A stretch of DNA of 64,000 bases from Herpetosiphonaceae bacterium (GTDB taxonomy: Bacteria > Chloroflexota > Chloroflexia > Chloroflexales > Herpetosiphonaceae): NCBI GenBank assembly GCA_026003835.1, contig BPHZ01000006.1:62001-126000 (forward strand). Direction: 5' to 3'. Made by a program: the position numbers and the translations under genes. Below the pieces are notes generated by a model. That model saw only the letters and a list, made by a program, of their open reading frames with translations, did not search any database and was not told the origin of the DNA. Positions 1-8,500 of the stretch are shown here, in pieces; position 1 is the first letter of the stretch; each line of letters starts with the position of its first letter.

Positions 1-1871
1 ATACCATAGGCCAGCAGGCTCAGGATCTGAAAGACAGCCGGAGCCATGCCCATCAGGAGGAGCTTCGAGCCATGCCAGCCGTAGAGTTCTTCCCAGAGCG
101 CTGCGGTCAGCAAGAACGACCAGATCGCAGCGCCAAGCCAGAGCAGTGTTGGCAGATAGTCGACGCTCAGCAGCGCCAGGGTCATTGCCAGCGCCATAGG
201 AATAAGGCGCGGGATCTGAACGATAGGGTAGAGGTAGAAGGGCCGGGCTTGCTCGGCGTCAAGTCCAGGGTTATTCTCCACGGCAGTCGCGAGGGTTGCG
301 ATTAACGGCCACTCAAGCATTCCCCAGATCAAGAAGGCGAACAGCACGCCAAGGCGGGCGGGCGTCGGCAGAAGCGCTCGCTCGATTAAAAGTGTTGCCA
401 TTAGCACGAGCACAGGCAGGAGAGCCAGCGCTAAAGGTACGCGGAACAGCCCCAGCGCTCGTCGTAGCATGATGGTCTGGGTCTCCGGATCTTCACGTGC
501 CTCGCTCACAAGTCTGCTGATGGTGTTGCTGGGGGTCAGCAGCAATCGAATGCCCCAGGCAGGAGCATTATCGTGAAAGATCGGATGCTCAGGGTCAGCC
601 GGCTGGCTGCGCGAGACCGCCAGCAACACGCGCTGAAGCAGCGGCTCGAAGTTACTGATAGCCGAGGTGATCAGGATACCAGGGTTGCCGCGCCCATCGA
701 AGAGCAAGCCAACCAGGCGATTCCAAACAGGCAGGTTGCGCCGGGAGCCCTCGATCAACAGAACATGGTTATGCTCGGAGAGATCGGCAGCATCAATGCG
801 GGTAATCCGCTGCCACGGCAGCACAATCCAGCGCCTGAAATAGCGGATAGCAAGGCCATCGGGCTGGGCGCGCATGTCCGGCAGCAGTGTCCAGATAAAG
901 ATCAGCACCGGCACGAGCAGCACCAACATCAGATGAGCTGCGGCAAGCAGCCACCAGTGCGATTCAGGAGCTGGTTGGGCGGCCTGCTGGAAAAACGCTG
1001 GGCCGTTGGGCCAGACGCTGCCGATAAAGCGGCGCCAGTAGCCGAGATAGCGCAGCACGGCCAGAGCAACCAGAAGCAGCGTGGCTGTTCCAAGCAGATA
1101 TTTGATACGCTTTGGATAGAATGCCTCGATCAGCGTTTGATCGACCGTCCCGCTGGCCGCAGCTACAGTTTCTTCAGCTGCAGTACGGCGGCTGAAAAAG
1201 CCGACAGGGCTCAACAAAAACTGGAAGAGCGGCGATGTGCTGCGCTCGTCGAGCTGTGCCGGCTGCAAATTGAGGAGATTGGCAGTTCGATCGCTCTCGT
1301 GCAAGATAGTCTTGATCAGCGTATCAAAGAGATGAATCGAGGAGGTGATCAGGAAGCCGCGCTGCCAGCCGAGCCGGTAGACGAAGCTGTAGAGCCGGTG
1401 CCAGCCCGTCAACGTCTGATTGCGAGTCTGTACCAACAGGACGTAACGCTGGCCCGCAGGCGACTCGGTCGCCTTGATCACCGCAATATCTTCCCATCGG
1501 ATAGGAAGCCACGAGCCAGCGAACTCAACCAGCATCCCCCGGCCGCTGGTTCTAACTGTAGGGAAGGCGTTGCGAAGAAACAGCGCTGCCAGCAGCGTCC
1601 CTGCCAGCAGCAGCAGCGGGGGGAGCAAAGCCACCGGCTGGAGCGGGATCTCCGACAGGCGCTGGACATCGAGCCAGTCAACAAGGCTGCGCAGCAGCGG
1701 AGAGCGCTTCAGAACGTAGTCATCAACATCATAGTGATGCCAGAGGTAGCGCAGTACCATCCGCCCGGCGAGAAAGGTCGTGAGGGCTACGGCTACCGCA
1801 ACCAGAAATTCAATCGTCCAGCGAATGCGCCGCGGATAGCGATGGATCTGTTCGACCGTTACCGTCGTCAT
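1..1871 (-). CDS. Membrane protein with bacterial PH-like domain (3' end outside window)
   Basis: An uninterrupted leftward reading frame starts at ATG 1871 (GAGGAG about 10 nt upstream) and runs off the left edge, giving about 624 residues in the window. Hydrophobic segments alternate with soluble stretches: one TM near the N-terminus (FLVAVAVALTTFLAG), one near residue 65, a pair around residues 255-320, and several more toward the edge. Two soluble blocks have the pattern of bacterial PH domains: strands followed by a conserved Trp (for example 'IVLPWQRITRIDAADLSEHN'). The smaller protein at 8018-8485 has a similar architecture. Function is unknown. PH-type membrane proteins of this kind are usually annotated only as hypothetical. 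A 584-residue open frame on the other strand (573-2327) is its antisense shadow. Confidence 0.6.
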   Translation of the reverse strand, partial: MTTVTVEQIHRYPRRIRWTIEFLVAVAVALTTFLAGRMVLRYLWHHYDVDDYVLKRSPLLRSLVDWLDVQRLSEIPLQPVALLPPLLLLAGTLLAALFLRNAFPTVRTSGRGMLVEFAGSWLPIRWEDIAVIKATESPAGQRYVLLVQTRNQTLTGWHRLYSFVYRLGWQRGFLITSSIHLFDTLIKTILHESDRTANLLNLQPAQLDERSTSPLFQFLLSPVGFFSRRTAAEETVAAASGTVDQTLIEAFYPKRIKYLLGTATLLLVALAVLRYLGYWRRFIGSVWPNGPAFFQQAAQPAPESHWWLLAAAHLMLVLLVPVLIFIWTLLPDMRAQPDGLAIRYFRRWIVLPWQRITRIDAADLSEHNHVLLIEGSRRNLPVWNRLVGLLFDGRGNPGILITSAISNFEPLLQRVLLAVSRSQPADPEHPIFHDNAPAWGIRLLLTPSNTISRLVSEAREDPETQTIMLRRALGLFRVPLALALLPVLVLMATLLIERALLPTPARLGVLFAFLIWGMLEWPLIATLATAVENNPGLDAEQARPFYLYPIVQIPRLIPMALAMTLALLSVDYLPTLLWLGAAIWSFLLTAALWEELYGWHGSKLLLMGMAPAVFQILSLLAYG

Positions 1872-2016
1872 ACACCTGGCTCCTCTGTCGCCGCCCGCCG
1901 CCACGCCCGGCGGCGAGTCTTACTCTCATTGTCAATAGGCAGCCGCACTCTCCTCGATAGGTCCGTGCGGTTCCCAGACGATCGGTTTTCGATACCCTTA
2001 GGAGGCACGTCTAAGT

Positions 2017-3165
2017 ATGCACCGCCCAATGAAACGCTCATTGCACATCCTGCCGCTCATCGTCCTTGCCATGCTCCTTGCGGGCTGTGGCAGCCCGCCC
2101 TCTTCGAGCAGCACACCGACCGGCGTCGCCGTAGCGCCGACCACCGAGCCAAGCCCGACAGCCCATCCGACCACACCACCTACCTCGACGCCCGCTCCCA
2201 GCCCAACCAGCGAGCCATCGCCCACGCCGGCTGGGCTCAGCGACGACGATCTCCAGCGCATTGGAGCCAACGAGCTCGGCTGGGTGCCGGTGTTGGAGTA
2301 CCACCTGATCGAGTCGCCCGATGCTGATTATAGCCGCTCACCCGCAAAGGTGCGACAGGATCTTGAGCGCCTGTACGCTCTCGGCTTCTACCCCATCACC
2401 TTCCGCGACCTGGCCTCCGGACACATCGATGTGCCGGCAGGGAAGTCGCCGGTGGTTCTGACCTTCGACGACTCTTCGGACGGTCAGTTTCGCTACCTGC
2501 CTGACGGCAGTGTTGATCCGACCTCGGCCTGGGGTATTATGCAGGCGTTCCACGCCGAGCATCCCGACTGGCCTGTGGTCGCAACCTTCTTCCCACTCAT
2601 CGAGGTCGATGTGCCGAGCCGCGTCCTTTTCGGGCAGCCGGAGTACGCCCAGCGCAAGCTTCAAGAGATCGTTCGCGCCGGCGGCGAAGTTGGCTCTCAC
2701 ACCTATACTCATATGCGGCTCGATCTCGCCACTGCCGATCAGATTCAGTGGCAGCTGGCCTATTCGGCCAAGGCCATTGAGGATCTAATCGGCGGTGGCT
2801 ATAAGGTGACGACGCTGAGCCTGCCGCTCGGCATGTATCCAGAAGACGAGTCGCTGCTCAGGAGCGGTGAGTCCGAGGGTGTCAGCTACAGCTTTATCGG
2901 CGCTGCCGAGGTAGCTGGCGGCGCGAGCCCTTCGCCATTCTCCACTAACTTCGATCCCTATCACATCCGTCGTATCCAGGCGCTTGACGCGGAGCTGGAC
3001 TACTGGCTTGGCCTGTTTGAGGAGCGGCCGGACCTGAAGTTTATCTCCGACGGCGATCCTACGGTTGTGACTGTCCCTGTCGAGGAGGGGCTGCCGGAGG
3101 AGCTGCAGGGGATTCTCAGGACCGATCTGCCGGATAGCCTTACTCTGCGCCGCTATACACCGTAG
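2017..3165 (+). CDS. Lipoprotein polysaccharide deacetylase family protein
   Basis: 382 residues starting at ATG 2017, with AGGAGG 10 nt upstream. The N-terminus is a lipoprotein signal: basic MHRPMKR, hydrophobic core, lipobox LLAGC with Cys near residue 24. A Ser/Thr/Pro-rich linker to about residue 75 would hold the enzyme off the membrane. The catalytic part has NodB-type motifs: 'VVLTFDD' (catalytic Asp and metal Asp) and 'SHTYTH' (two metal His, H-T-x-T-H). A preceding 'VPVLEYH' block is typical of extracellular polysaccharide deacetylases. The predicted role is removal of N- or O-acetyl groups from cell-surface or extracellular polysaccharide on the outer face of the membrane. The gene stands alone, converging on xseB with a terminator-like hairpin between. 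Confidence 0.85.
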   Translation: MHRPMKRSLHILPLIVLAMLLAGCGSPPSSSSTPTGVAVAPTTEPSPTAHPTTPPTSTPAPSPTSEPSPTPAGLSDDDLQRIGANELGWVPVLEYHLIESPDADYSRSPAKVRQDLERLYALGFYPITFRDLASGHIDVPAGKSPVVLTFDDSSDGQFRYLPDGSVDPTSAWGIMQAFHAEHPDWPVVATFFPLIEVDVPSRVLFGQPEYAQRKLQEIVRAGGEVGSHTYTHMRLDLATADQIQWQLAYSAKAIEDLIGGGYKVTTLSLPLGMYPEDESLLRSGESEGVSYSFIGAAEVAGGASPSPFSTNFDPYHIRRIQALDAELDYWLGLFEERPDLKFISDGDPTVVTVPVEEGLPEELQGILRTDLPDSLTLRRYTP

Positions 3166-3186
3166 AGCAGCTTTTCTCCTCAGCCC

Positions 3187-3225
3187 GCGCCCCTCTCCTG
3201 CAAAGCAGGAGGGGGCGTTCTGTTT
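3187..3225. terminator. Bidirectional terminator-like hairpin
   Basis: A G+C-rich inverted repeat (arms about 3187-3201 and 3205-3216, AAA loop, one mismatch) followed by a short T-rich stretch. It lies in the gap between two convergent genes, where it could end both transcripts. Confidence 0.55.
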
Positions 3226-3243
3226 GGCGGTACGTGTGGCGCA

Positions 3244-3489
3244 CTACTCCCAGGGCTCGACGATCGGGGCGCCGTCGACAACCGCGGCGACGCGCTGAAT
3301 GCGCAGCTCGGCCCGATCGAGCAGGCGCTGGCAGGCGGCGGCGAGCTGCATTCCGCGATCGTAACAGGCGAGCGCCTCGGCGAGCGGCAGATCGCCCGAC
3401 TCAAGCCGGCGCACAGTCTCCTCAAGCTGCCGGTACAGCTCTTCGTAGGGCAGCGAGTCGAGATCACCCATATCGATAGGATCGCTCAT
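3244..3489 (-). CDS. xseB: Exodeoxyribonuclease VII small subunit
   Basis: 81 residues from ATG 3489, chosen because GAGGG lies 7-8 nt upstream and the upstream in-frame ATGs have no spacing for a ribosome site. It begins MSDPIDMGDL and contains the family signature: YEELYRQLEETVRRLESGDLPL followed by ALACYDRGMQLAAACQRLLD, two helices of a coiled coil. ExoVII small subunits are normally 60-90 residues, so this is full length. It pairs with the XseA subunit encoded just upstream; its start overlaps the end of xseA by separation of only 28 nt, so the two are probably cotranscribed. The complex degrades single-stranded DNA in both directions in repair. Confidence 0.9.
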   Translation of the reverse strand: MSDPIDMGDLDSLPYEELYRQLEETVRRLESGDLPLAEALACYDRGMQLAAACQRLLDRAELRIQRVAAVVDGAPIVEPWE

Positions 3490-3517
3490 AACCATCCCTC
3501 GCGCAGGAATCGCAGTA

Positions 3518-4723
3518 CTACTCCGTACAGGTTTCCTCATCGCCGGCGCGCGCCGTAAACTGACCATCGCGCACGCGCAGCAACAGCTGATCGCCGGGCC
3601 GAACCTGCGCCGGTGACGTCACCAGGGAGCCGTCGGCGCAGCGAGTGACCGCCGCATAGCCGCGCGCCAGTGTCGCGGCCGGGTTCAGCGCCTGTAGCTT
3701 TTGCTGCAGCCCGTGCAGTTGCGCCTGCTGCAGCGAAAGCAGAGAGCGGGAACGCGTAGCCAGCCGCCCGCTCAATCCATCCACAGCCTGGCGTCCGTGG
3801 CGCAGCGCAGCCCGTGGAGAGACAAGCTCAAGGCGCTGGCGAGCGCCGGCAACAGCCGCCCTGGCATCGCTGAGACGGCCAATCATCATGGTGGTCAGGC
3901 CGGTAGTGAGCGCAGTCACGGACTCGGCCAGCGATCTGATATCCGGCGCGACCAATTCAGCGGCGGCGGAGGGCGTCGGGGCGCGCAGGTCAGCCACATA
4001 ATCGACAATCGTGGTATCAGTCTCGTGTCCGACTCCTGTGACAACAGGAACAGGGCTGGCAAAAATGGCACGGGCGACAATTTCCTCGTTAAAGGCCCAC
4101 AGATCTTCAAGCGAGCCGCCGCCGCGGGCAACCAGGATCACATCGACATCAAGATCATACAGGGCATAGAGAGCCTCAACCAAGGTGTCAGGTGCGCTAT
4201 CGCCCTGGACGAGTGAGGGTGAGAGGATGATTTCCGCGAGGGGGTAACGGCGCCGCAGAACCGTGCAGATATCACGAAAGGCAGCGCCGGTGGGCGAAGT
4301 GACGACGCCAATGCGCCGGGGCAGCGACGGGAGCGGCCGCTTGCGCGACTCATCAAAGAGCCCTTCGGCGGCCAGTCGCGCTCGCAGCTCCTCAAAGCGA
4401 GCGTGCAGCAGTCCAACACCCGCAGGGCGGAGGAAATCGACGTACAGCTGGATACGGCCATTGCCCTCCCAGAAGCGGATCTGTCCATGGGCCAGCATCA
4501 ACGCGCCATGCTCCGGCAACGTTGCCAGGCGCGCAGCATGGTGTCTGAAGCAGACAACTCCGATCTGCGCCTCACCCTCTTTGATCGTCCAATACCAGTG
4601 GCCCGAGGCAGCCCGACTTACATTCGAGACCTCGCCCTCGACCCAGACATCCTGCAGCAGATGATCGGATGCGATGAGCTGCTGGATGTACTTAGCTAGC
4701 TCGGAGACGGTGAGGATATGCAT
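3518..4723 (-). CDS. xseA: Exodeoxyribonuclease VII large subunit
   Basis: 401 residues. The N-terminal OB-fold (about 1-95) includes LLQDVWVEGEVSNVSRA and YWTIKEG, the usual XseA ssDNA-binding start. The catalytic domain follows with RIGVVTSPTGAAFRDI (about 140), VILVARGGGSLEDLWAFN (about 195) and VVTGVGHETDTTIVDYVADLRAPTPSAAAEL (split over residues about 225-260), the classic ExoVII motifs. The C-terminus is a coiled-coil region ending in an 'RGYAAVTR' strand. Slightly shorter than the E. coli protein (456) but all core motifs are present. The ribosome site before ATG 4723 is weak. It lies between accB (upstream) and xseB (downstream) on the same strand. Confidence 0.93.
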   Translation of the reverse strand: MHILTVSELAKYIQQLIASDHLLQDVWVEGEVSNVSRAASGHWYWTIKEGEAQIGVVCFRHHAARLATLPEHGALMLAHGQIRFWEGNGRIQLYVDFLRPAGVGLLHARFEELRARLAAEGLFDESRKRPLPSLPRRIGVVTSPTGAAFRDICTVLRRRYPLAEIILSPSLVQGDSAPDTLVEALYALYDLDVDVILVARGGGSLEDLWAFNEEIVARAIFASPVPVVTGVGHETDTTIVDYVADLRAPTPSAAAELVAPDIRSLAESVTALTTGLTTMMIGRLSDARAAVAGARQRLELVSPRAALRHGRQAVDGLSGRLATRSRSLLSLQQAQLHGLQQKLQALNPAATLARGYAAVTRCADGSLVTSPAQVRPGDQLLLRVRDGQFTARAGDEETCTE

Positions 4724-4755
4724 AGGGCAGTTTTCGCTCGTAGCGATGAGCTATA

Positions 4756-4778
4756 AGCTGATAGCCTGGCTATCAGCT
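4756..4778. repeat. Perfect 11-bp inverted repeat with partial second copy
   Basis: Arms 4756-4766 and 4768-4778 are exact reverse complements around a single T, forming an almost continuous palindrome (agctgatagcc / ggctatcagct). A partial copy of the right half recurs at about 4795-4811. It sits in the 93-nt gap between accB and xseA, both leftward. No T-run follows, so it is a poor intrinsic terminator. An operator, RNA processing site or remnant of a small repeat are alternatives. Confidence 0.6.
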
Positions 4779-4816
4779 GAGGACATCCGGCCAACAGCCT
4801 GGCTATCAGCTCAGCG

Positions 4817-5314
4817 CTAACCAAGCGGCTGGATAACCATCAGAGGCTGGCCATACTCAACCGGCTGGCCGTTCTGAACGAGGATCGAGATCACCCTGCC
4901 GTGGATCTCCGACTCGATCTCGTTCATCATCTTCATCGCCTCGACGATGCCGATGACATCCCCTGGGTAGATCTCGTCGCCCTCGTTGACGTAGGATGGA
5001 TCTTTGGGCGACGGCGCTCTATAGAAGGTGCCGACCATCGGCGCAGTGATCGTATAGCCTCCTGCTTGAGTCGGCGTCTCCGGTGAGACGTGGGCGACGG
5101 CTGCAGCGGCTCCACTAAGCGCCGGCTGTGCCGCAGGCGTTGCGGCAGCGGCCGCCAGCGAAGCCTGGGTAACGTTCATCCCACGCTTGATGTGGATCTT
5201 TGCGCCACCGCGCTCGATCTGCAGCTCAGTGATATCGGTTTGACAGATCAGCTGCAGCAGCTCGCGGATCTCATGAGTCAGGAAGGCTGGCCCGTCGTGA
5301 GCCTGCTCGTGCAT
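4817..5314 (-). CDS. accB: Acetyl-CoA carboxylase biotin carboxyl carrier protein
   Basis: 165 residues from ATG 5314, picked because AGGAG lies 10 nt upstream; further in-frame ATGs upstream lack this. The N-terminal helical part (EIRELLQLICQTDITELQIERGGAKIHIKRG) is the usual BCCP leader domain, followed by an Ala/Pro/Thr-rich mobile linker (about residues 50-85). The biotinyl domain then begins at APMVGTFYRAPSP and holds the biotinylation motif EAMKMMNE, the modified Lys being within AMKM. The carrier shuttles carboxybiotin between biotin carboxylase and carboxyltransferase in malonyl-CoA synthesis. It follows efp, as in many bacteria, and probably shares a transcript with it; accC is not in the window. 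Confidence 0.95.
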   Translation of the reverse strand: MHEQAHDGPAFLTHEIRELLQLICQTDITELQIERGGAKIHIKRGMNVTQASLAAAAATPAAQPALSGAAAAVAHVSPETPTQAGGYTITAPMVGTFYRAPSPKDPSYVNEGDEIYPGDVIGIVEAMKMMNEIESEIHGRVISILVQNGQPVEYGQPLMVIQPLG

Positions 5315-5407
5315 CGTGATTGGCTCCTCACTATCAGGCATCGTAGAGCGAGGGAGCGGGTCCGACGCCAAAGGGTGTCGGACCCGCAAACCATTCCGCT
5401 CTCAACC

Positions 5408-5968
5408 TTAGCCAACGCGCTCAATGTACTCGCCGGTCCGTGTATCGACGCGTACAGTATCGCCAGTACTGACAAAGAACGGGACTGTAATAACCAGGCC
5501 CGTTTCCAGTGTTGCGGGCTTGCCGCCGCCCGAGGCGGTATCGCCCTTGTAGCCGGGCTCCGTATCGACCACCTGAAGCTCAACCGCAGTCGGGAGCGAG
5601 ACATCGATGACTTCATCCTGGTAAGTCAGAAGATCCAGCTCCTGATTTTCCTTCAGGTAGTTCACGGCATCGCCCAGTACATCAACCCGCACCACGGGCT
5701 GCTCGTAGGTCTCCATATCCATAAAGTGGAAATCGTCACCGTCGCGGTACAGGAACTGGACATGCTTGGTCTCTGTACGCGCCGTCTCAAACTTCTCGCC
5801 GGCCATAAAGGTCCGCGTAGTCGTCGCGCCAGTACGCAGATTGCGGAGGGTCAGCCGCACAAAGGCGGTGCCGCGCCCCTGCTTGACGTGGTTATACTCG
5901 ACGATTTTCATGAGCTCGCCATCGAGCACGATGGTCAGACCTTTGCGCAGATCGCCAGTGGACACCAT
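5408..5968 (-). CDS. efp: Translation elongation factor P
   Basis: 186 residues from ATG 5968 (AAGGAG about 11 nt upstream). Three beta-barrel domains of EF-P are recognisable: the KOW-like N-terminal domain (STGDLRKGLTIVLDGELMKI), the OB domain, and the C-terminal OB domain starting near VELQVVDTEPGYKGDTASGG with the family signature GLVITVPFFV. EF-P binds ribosomes stalled at polyproline and promotes peptide bond formation. The tip of domain I reads VKQGRGTAF, placing Arg32 where E. coli has the lysylated Lys34. An Arg at the tip is the arrangement in EF-Ps that are rhamnosylated by EarP; no such enzyme is in the window, so modification state is unknown. Downstream is accB. Confidence 0.95.
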   Translation of the reverse strand: MVSTGDLRKGLTIVLDGELMKIVEYNHVKQGRGTAFVRLTLRNLRTGATTTRTFMAGEKFETARTETKHVQFLYRDGDDFHFMDMETYEQPVVRVDVLGDAVNYLKENQELDLLTYQDEVIDVSLPTAVELQVVDTEPGYKGDTASGGGKPATLETGLVITVPFFVSTGDTVRVDTRTGEYIERVG

Positions 5969-6139
5969 AGGTAGTGTTTCTCCTTGATTAAGTTTCGGGT
6001 TCGGGCACAGCGCTGCCATGCCCATAGACATGTCAAATGAATAGACTGTGTAGACGAATGTATCGGATTCTACGGAGCAGGCGCTACGCCCGGCGCCTCA
6101 GGTGATACCAGAGGGCTAGTGCCCCGGCCTGACGGCGCG

Positions 6140-7222
6140 TTAGCATGGGATAACAGGATGCTGCTTGGGCGAGCCCGTTAGAATCTCAACGCCCTCATCG
6201 CCGACAAGGACGAGATCTTCAATGCGTACGCCTCCCCAATCCTCCAGATAGATACCTGGCTCAACGCTGACGACAGCGCCGGCGGGAACAGGCGTCTCGA
6301 CGCCGCGCCGCAGCCAGGGTCCCTCGTGAATCTCAAGCCCAACACCATGACCGAGGCTGTGGCCGAAGGCCTCGCCGTAGCCTTGCTCGGCGATATAGTC
6401 ACGTGCGAGGGCATCGGCAGCATTGCCGGATATGCCTGCCTTGATGTTGCGCTCGGCCCGCTCCTGCGCCTCAAGCACAATGCGATAGATCCGCTCGAAC
6501 TGCTCGTCCGCCTCGCCAAGGATAAAGGTGCGCGTCATATCAGCGTGATAGCCCTTATAGCGAGCGCCGCAGTCGATCACAACGGGTCTGCCGGTCCCAA
6601 GCAGATCGTCGCCGGCTCTGGCGTGCGGACGGGCGCCATTCGGCCCGGCGGCGACAATGATTTCGAAGGCTACGCCTTCGGCGCCACGCTCGCGCATCGC
6701 CTTCTCCAGCTCCCATGCCAGCTCACGCTCGCGCATGGTGGGCCGAATCAGCGGCAGCGTCGCCGCCAGCGCCTCGTCGGTGATCGCGATAGCCCGGCGC
6801 AATAGCTCAATCTCGGCGCGATCCTTGGACTGGCGCAGCTCCTCGACAATGCCCTCTGTCGGGACCAGCTCGACAGCCTTCAGCCAGTCGCACAGGCGCC
6901 GATACTCAAGATATGACATCGGCGCTGCCTCGAAGCCTAACCGACGCAGGCCCCAGGCAGGGACAAGTTCAGCAAGCAGCGCGCCATAGGCATTGGTTTG
7001 GTGGACCATATGGAACTCGCAGGCCGGCGCCTCCTGCGCGCCCTGAGTACGGTAGCGAAAATCGCTTAGCAGAGCGGCCCGCTGCGCCGTGATAAGCAGG
7101 AGTCCGGCGGAGCCGGTGAATCCGCTGATGTAGCGGCGGTTTGCCGGGCTGCTGACCAACAGGCCATCAAGCTCTGCCTGTGCGATACGGCTGCGCAGAG
7201 CCGCAAGACGTTGCTCGGACAA
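6140..7222 (-). CDS. pepP: Xaa-Pro aminopeptidase / M24 metallopeptidase
   Basis: 360 residues. The N-terminal creatinase-like domain (about 1-125) includes LDGLLVSSPANRRYISGFTG. The C-terminal pita-bread domain (about 130-360) carries the metal ligands: VVIDCGARYKGYHADMTRTF (two Asp), GHSLGHGVGLEIHEGP (His), SVEPGIYLEDWGGVRIED (two Glu). It removes N-terminal residues preceding proline, or hydrolyses Xaa-Pro dipeptides; sequence alone does not separate pepP from pepQ, and the length fits the short bacterial form. A consensus promoter lies 50-80 nt upstream. Linkage to efp and accB is common in Gram-positive and Chloroflexota genomes. A 171-nt gap separates it from efp. Confidence 0.92.
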   Translation of the reverse strand: MSEQRLAALRSRIAQAELDGLLVSSPANRRYISGFTGSAGLLLITAQRAALLSDFRYRTQGAQEAPACEFHMVHQTNAYGALLAELVPAWGLRRLGFEAAPMSYLEYRRLCDWLKAVELVPTEGIVEELRQSKDRAEIELLRRAIAITDEALAATLPLIRPTMRERELAWELEKAMRERGAEGVAFEIIVAAGPNGARPHARAGDDLLGTGRPVVIDCGARYKGYHADMTRTFILGEADEQFERIYRIVLEAQERAERNIKAGISGNAADALARDYIAEQGYGEAFGHSLGHGVGLEIHEGPWLRRGVETPVPAGAVVSVEPGIYLEDWGGVRIEDLVLVGDEGVEILTGSPKQHPVIPC

Positions 7223-7269
7223 AGGTCACCTCTTTTTGGGTTTAGCCATCCCAGGCCTATATCCGCTCT

Positions 7270-7299
7270 AGTATAGGCGGGACAGGCGGGCCTTGTCAA
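7270..7299 (-). promoter_or_regulatory. Sigma70-type promoter of pepP
   Basis: Read leftward: TTGACA (7299-7294), an 18-bp spacer, then TATACT (7275-7270). This is the best consensus match in the left third of the window. The predicted start is near 7263, about 40 nt before the pepP ATG at 7222. Confidence 0.75.
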
Positions 7300-7377
7300 A
7301 TGCAGACAGCAAGCTATGCGGAGATCACCGCCAGCCGATAGCTACCGCTCATCTAGCACATCCTTGCGGTCTATTTG

Positions 7378-7386
7378 TGCTATAAT
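7378..7386 (+). promoter_or_regulatory. Extended -10 promoter (TGCTATAAT)
   Basis: TGC directly precedes TATAAT (7381-7386), an extended -10 element. No good -35 is seen at 17-18 bp. It is 57 nt upstream of ATG 7443 and would drive the three rightward membrane-protein genes. Confidence 0.55.
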
Positions 7387-7442
7387 CGCTTCTGGAATCA
7401 ACCTATCGTTGAAGAGATCGCAAACGCTTGAAGTGAGGTGTC

Positions 7443-8015
7443 ATGCCCGGCGCTCGAACGCACGATGCTCTAACGCTGGCGACAGGCGTTGCCCTGATAC
7501 CCACTGTCTGGGCTGTCTTGCCGGACCACAACATCGCCGCAGCCGTGACTGTGGCCAGCGCGCATATCATCTCCGGTCTGGCTTTCTCCCCGGACCTGGA
7601 CCTCGACTCGGAACCTTATCGCCGCTGGGGTCCGCTGCGGCTGCTCTGGTACCCTTATCGTGAAGCCATCGGCCACAGAAGCTGGATCTCACATAGCCTG
7701 GTGGTTGGGCCGCTGCTGCGGCTGCTCTACTTCCTGCTTATGACAGCGCTGCTCATGGCAACACTGGTTCTCCTCTTGGGCGTGATCAGGCCCGTCGATG
7801 GACGGGCGCTACTGGCGGCACTGGGGGCCTCGCTTGGCGCGCTGTGGATGGACCACCGGGCGCACATCATCTATTTCCTGCTCGGCTTTATCAGCGGCGG
7901 CGCCGTCCATACCGCCGCCGACTGGCTGACGACCAGGCCCGACCCGCATCACGGCGCCATCTTCAAGCGGCGGCGTGCCAGACGGCGCCGCCGCAATGAG
8001 TGGGGCATCTTCTAG
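7443..8015 (+). CDS. DUF2227-type putative metal-binding membrane protein
   Basis: 190 residues from ATG 7443 (GAGGTG 3-8 nt upstream). The pattern matches DUF2227 proteins: an N-terminal RTHDALTLATG, a first hydrophobic segment, the acidic FSPDLDLDSEPYRRWGPLR block, then IGHRSWISHSLVVGPLLRLLY, and further transmembrane segments. The His/Asp residues (RTHD, PDLDLDS, GHRSWISH) are probably metal ligands, which is why relatives are called putative metal-binding. Biological role is unknown. The C-terminus is very basic (KRRRARRRRRNEWGIF). The next gene starts 2 nt after its stop. Confidence 0.75.
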   Translation: MPGARTHDALTLATGVALIPTVWAVLPDHNIAAAVTVASAHIISGLAFSPDLDLDSEPYRRWGPLRLLWYPYREAIGHRSWISHSLVVGPLLRLLYFLLMTALLMATLVLLLGVIRPVDGRALLAALGASLGALWMDHRAHIIYFLLGFISGGAVHTAADWLTTRPDPHHGAIFKRRRARRRRRNEWGIF

Positions 8016-8017
8016 CT

Positions 8018-8485
8018 ATGCACGAGCGTCGTTTCTACGCCCGCGGCCGCTACCGCATACAGGGGTTAATCGCCTGGGGTGTGGCAGCATTGCTGATTCT
8101 CGCCGTGCCCGCACTGTGGGGGCGCTGGAATAGCGACGGCAGAATTTTGAACGTGCTCGGCGCGCTTATCTGCGCCATCTCGGCCGCAACGCTGCTCTGG
8201 CTCGGCTGGCAGTTTGCGCAGCCCCAGCTGCTTGTGCTGACCGAACAGGGCGGTCGTCTGCTGCGCCTGGGGCAGGTCGTGCGCTGTTGGGAGTGGCATG
8301 AGGTCGAGCGTATCGCATGGATCGAGCCCTCCCGTGGGCGCTTTGCGACTCCCGAGCCCTTCCTGGTGCTCAAAGGCTACGATAGCGCCGGGAGTGATGC
8401 CCCCCACTACCTTGTACCCCTGGCGCCGTTCAGCGAAATTGCCTATGCTGCCGTGCGCGAGCGCCTGCTGATGCACGGCTGGTAA
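8018..8485 (+). CDS. Small membrane protein with PH-like domain
   Basis: 155 residues from ATG 8018; an in-frame ATG at 8000 overlaps the previous gene and is less likely. Two TM segments near the N-terminus (IAWGVAALLILAVPALWG and VLGALICAISAATLLWLGW) are followed by a soluble domain with LLVLTEQGGRLLRLGQVVRCWEWHEVERIAW, the strand pattern of a bacterial PH domain. It resembles, in build, repeats of the partial protein at 1-1871. Role unknown. It is in a tight rightward operon with the genes at 7443 and 8501. Confidence 0.65.
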   Translation: MHERRFYARGRYRIQGLIAWGVAALLILAVPALWGRWNSDGRILNVLGALICAISAATLLWLGWQFAQPQLLVLTEQGGRLLRLGQVVRCWEWHEVERIAWIEPSRGRFATPEPFLVLKGYDSAGSDAPHYLVPLAPFSEIAYAAVRERLLMHGW

Positions 8486-8500
8486 GGGGGATAGCCACTG

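Noticed and set aside
573..2327. 584-residue rightward open frame
   Set aside because: It lies opposite the membrane protein of 1-1871 and overlaps the deacetylase. Its composition (Arg, Gln-rich, no domain) is that of an antisense shadow in high-GC DNA.
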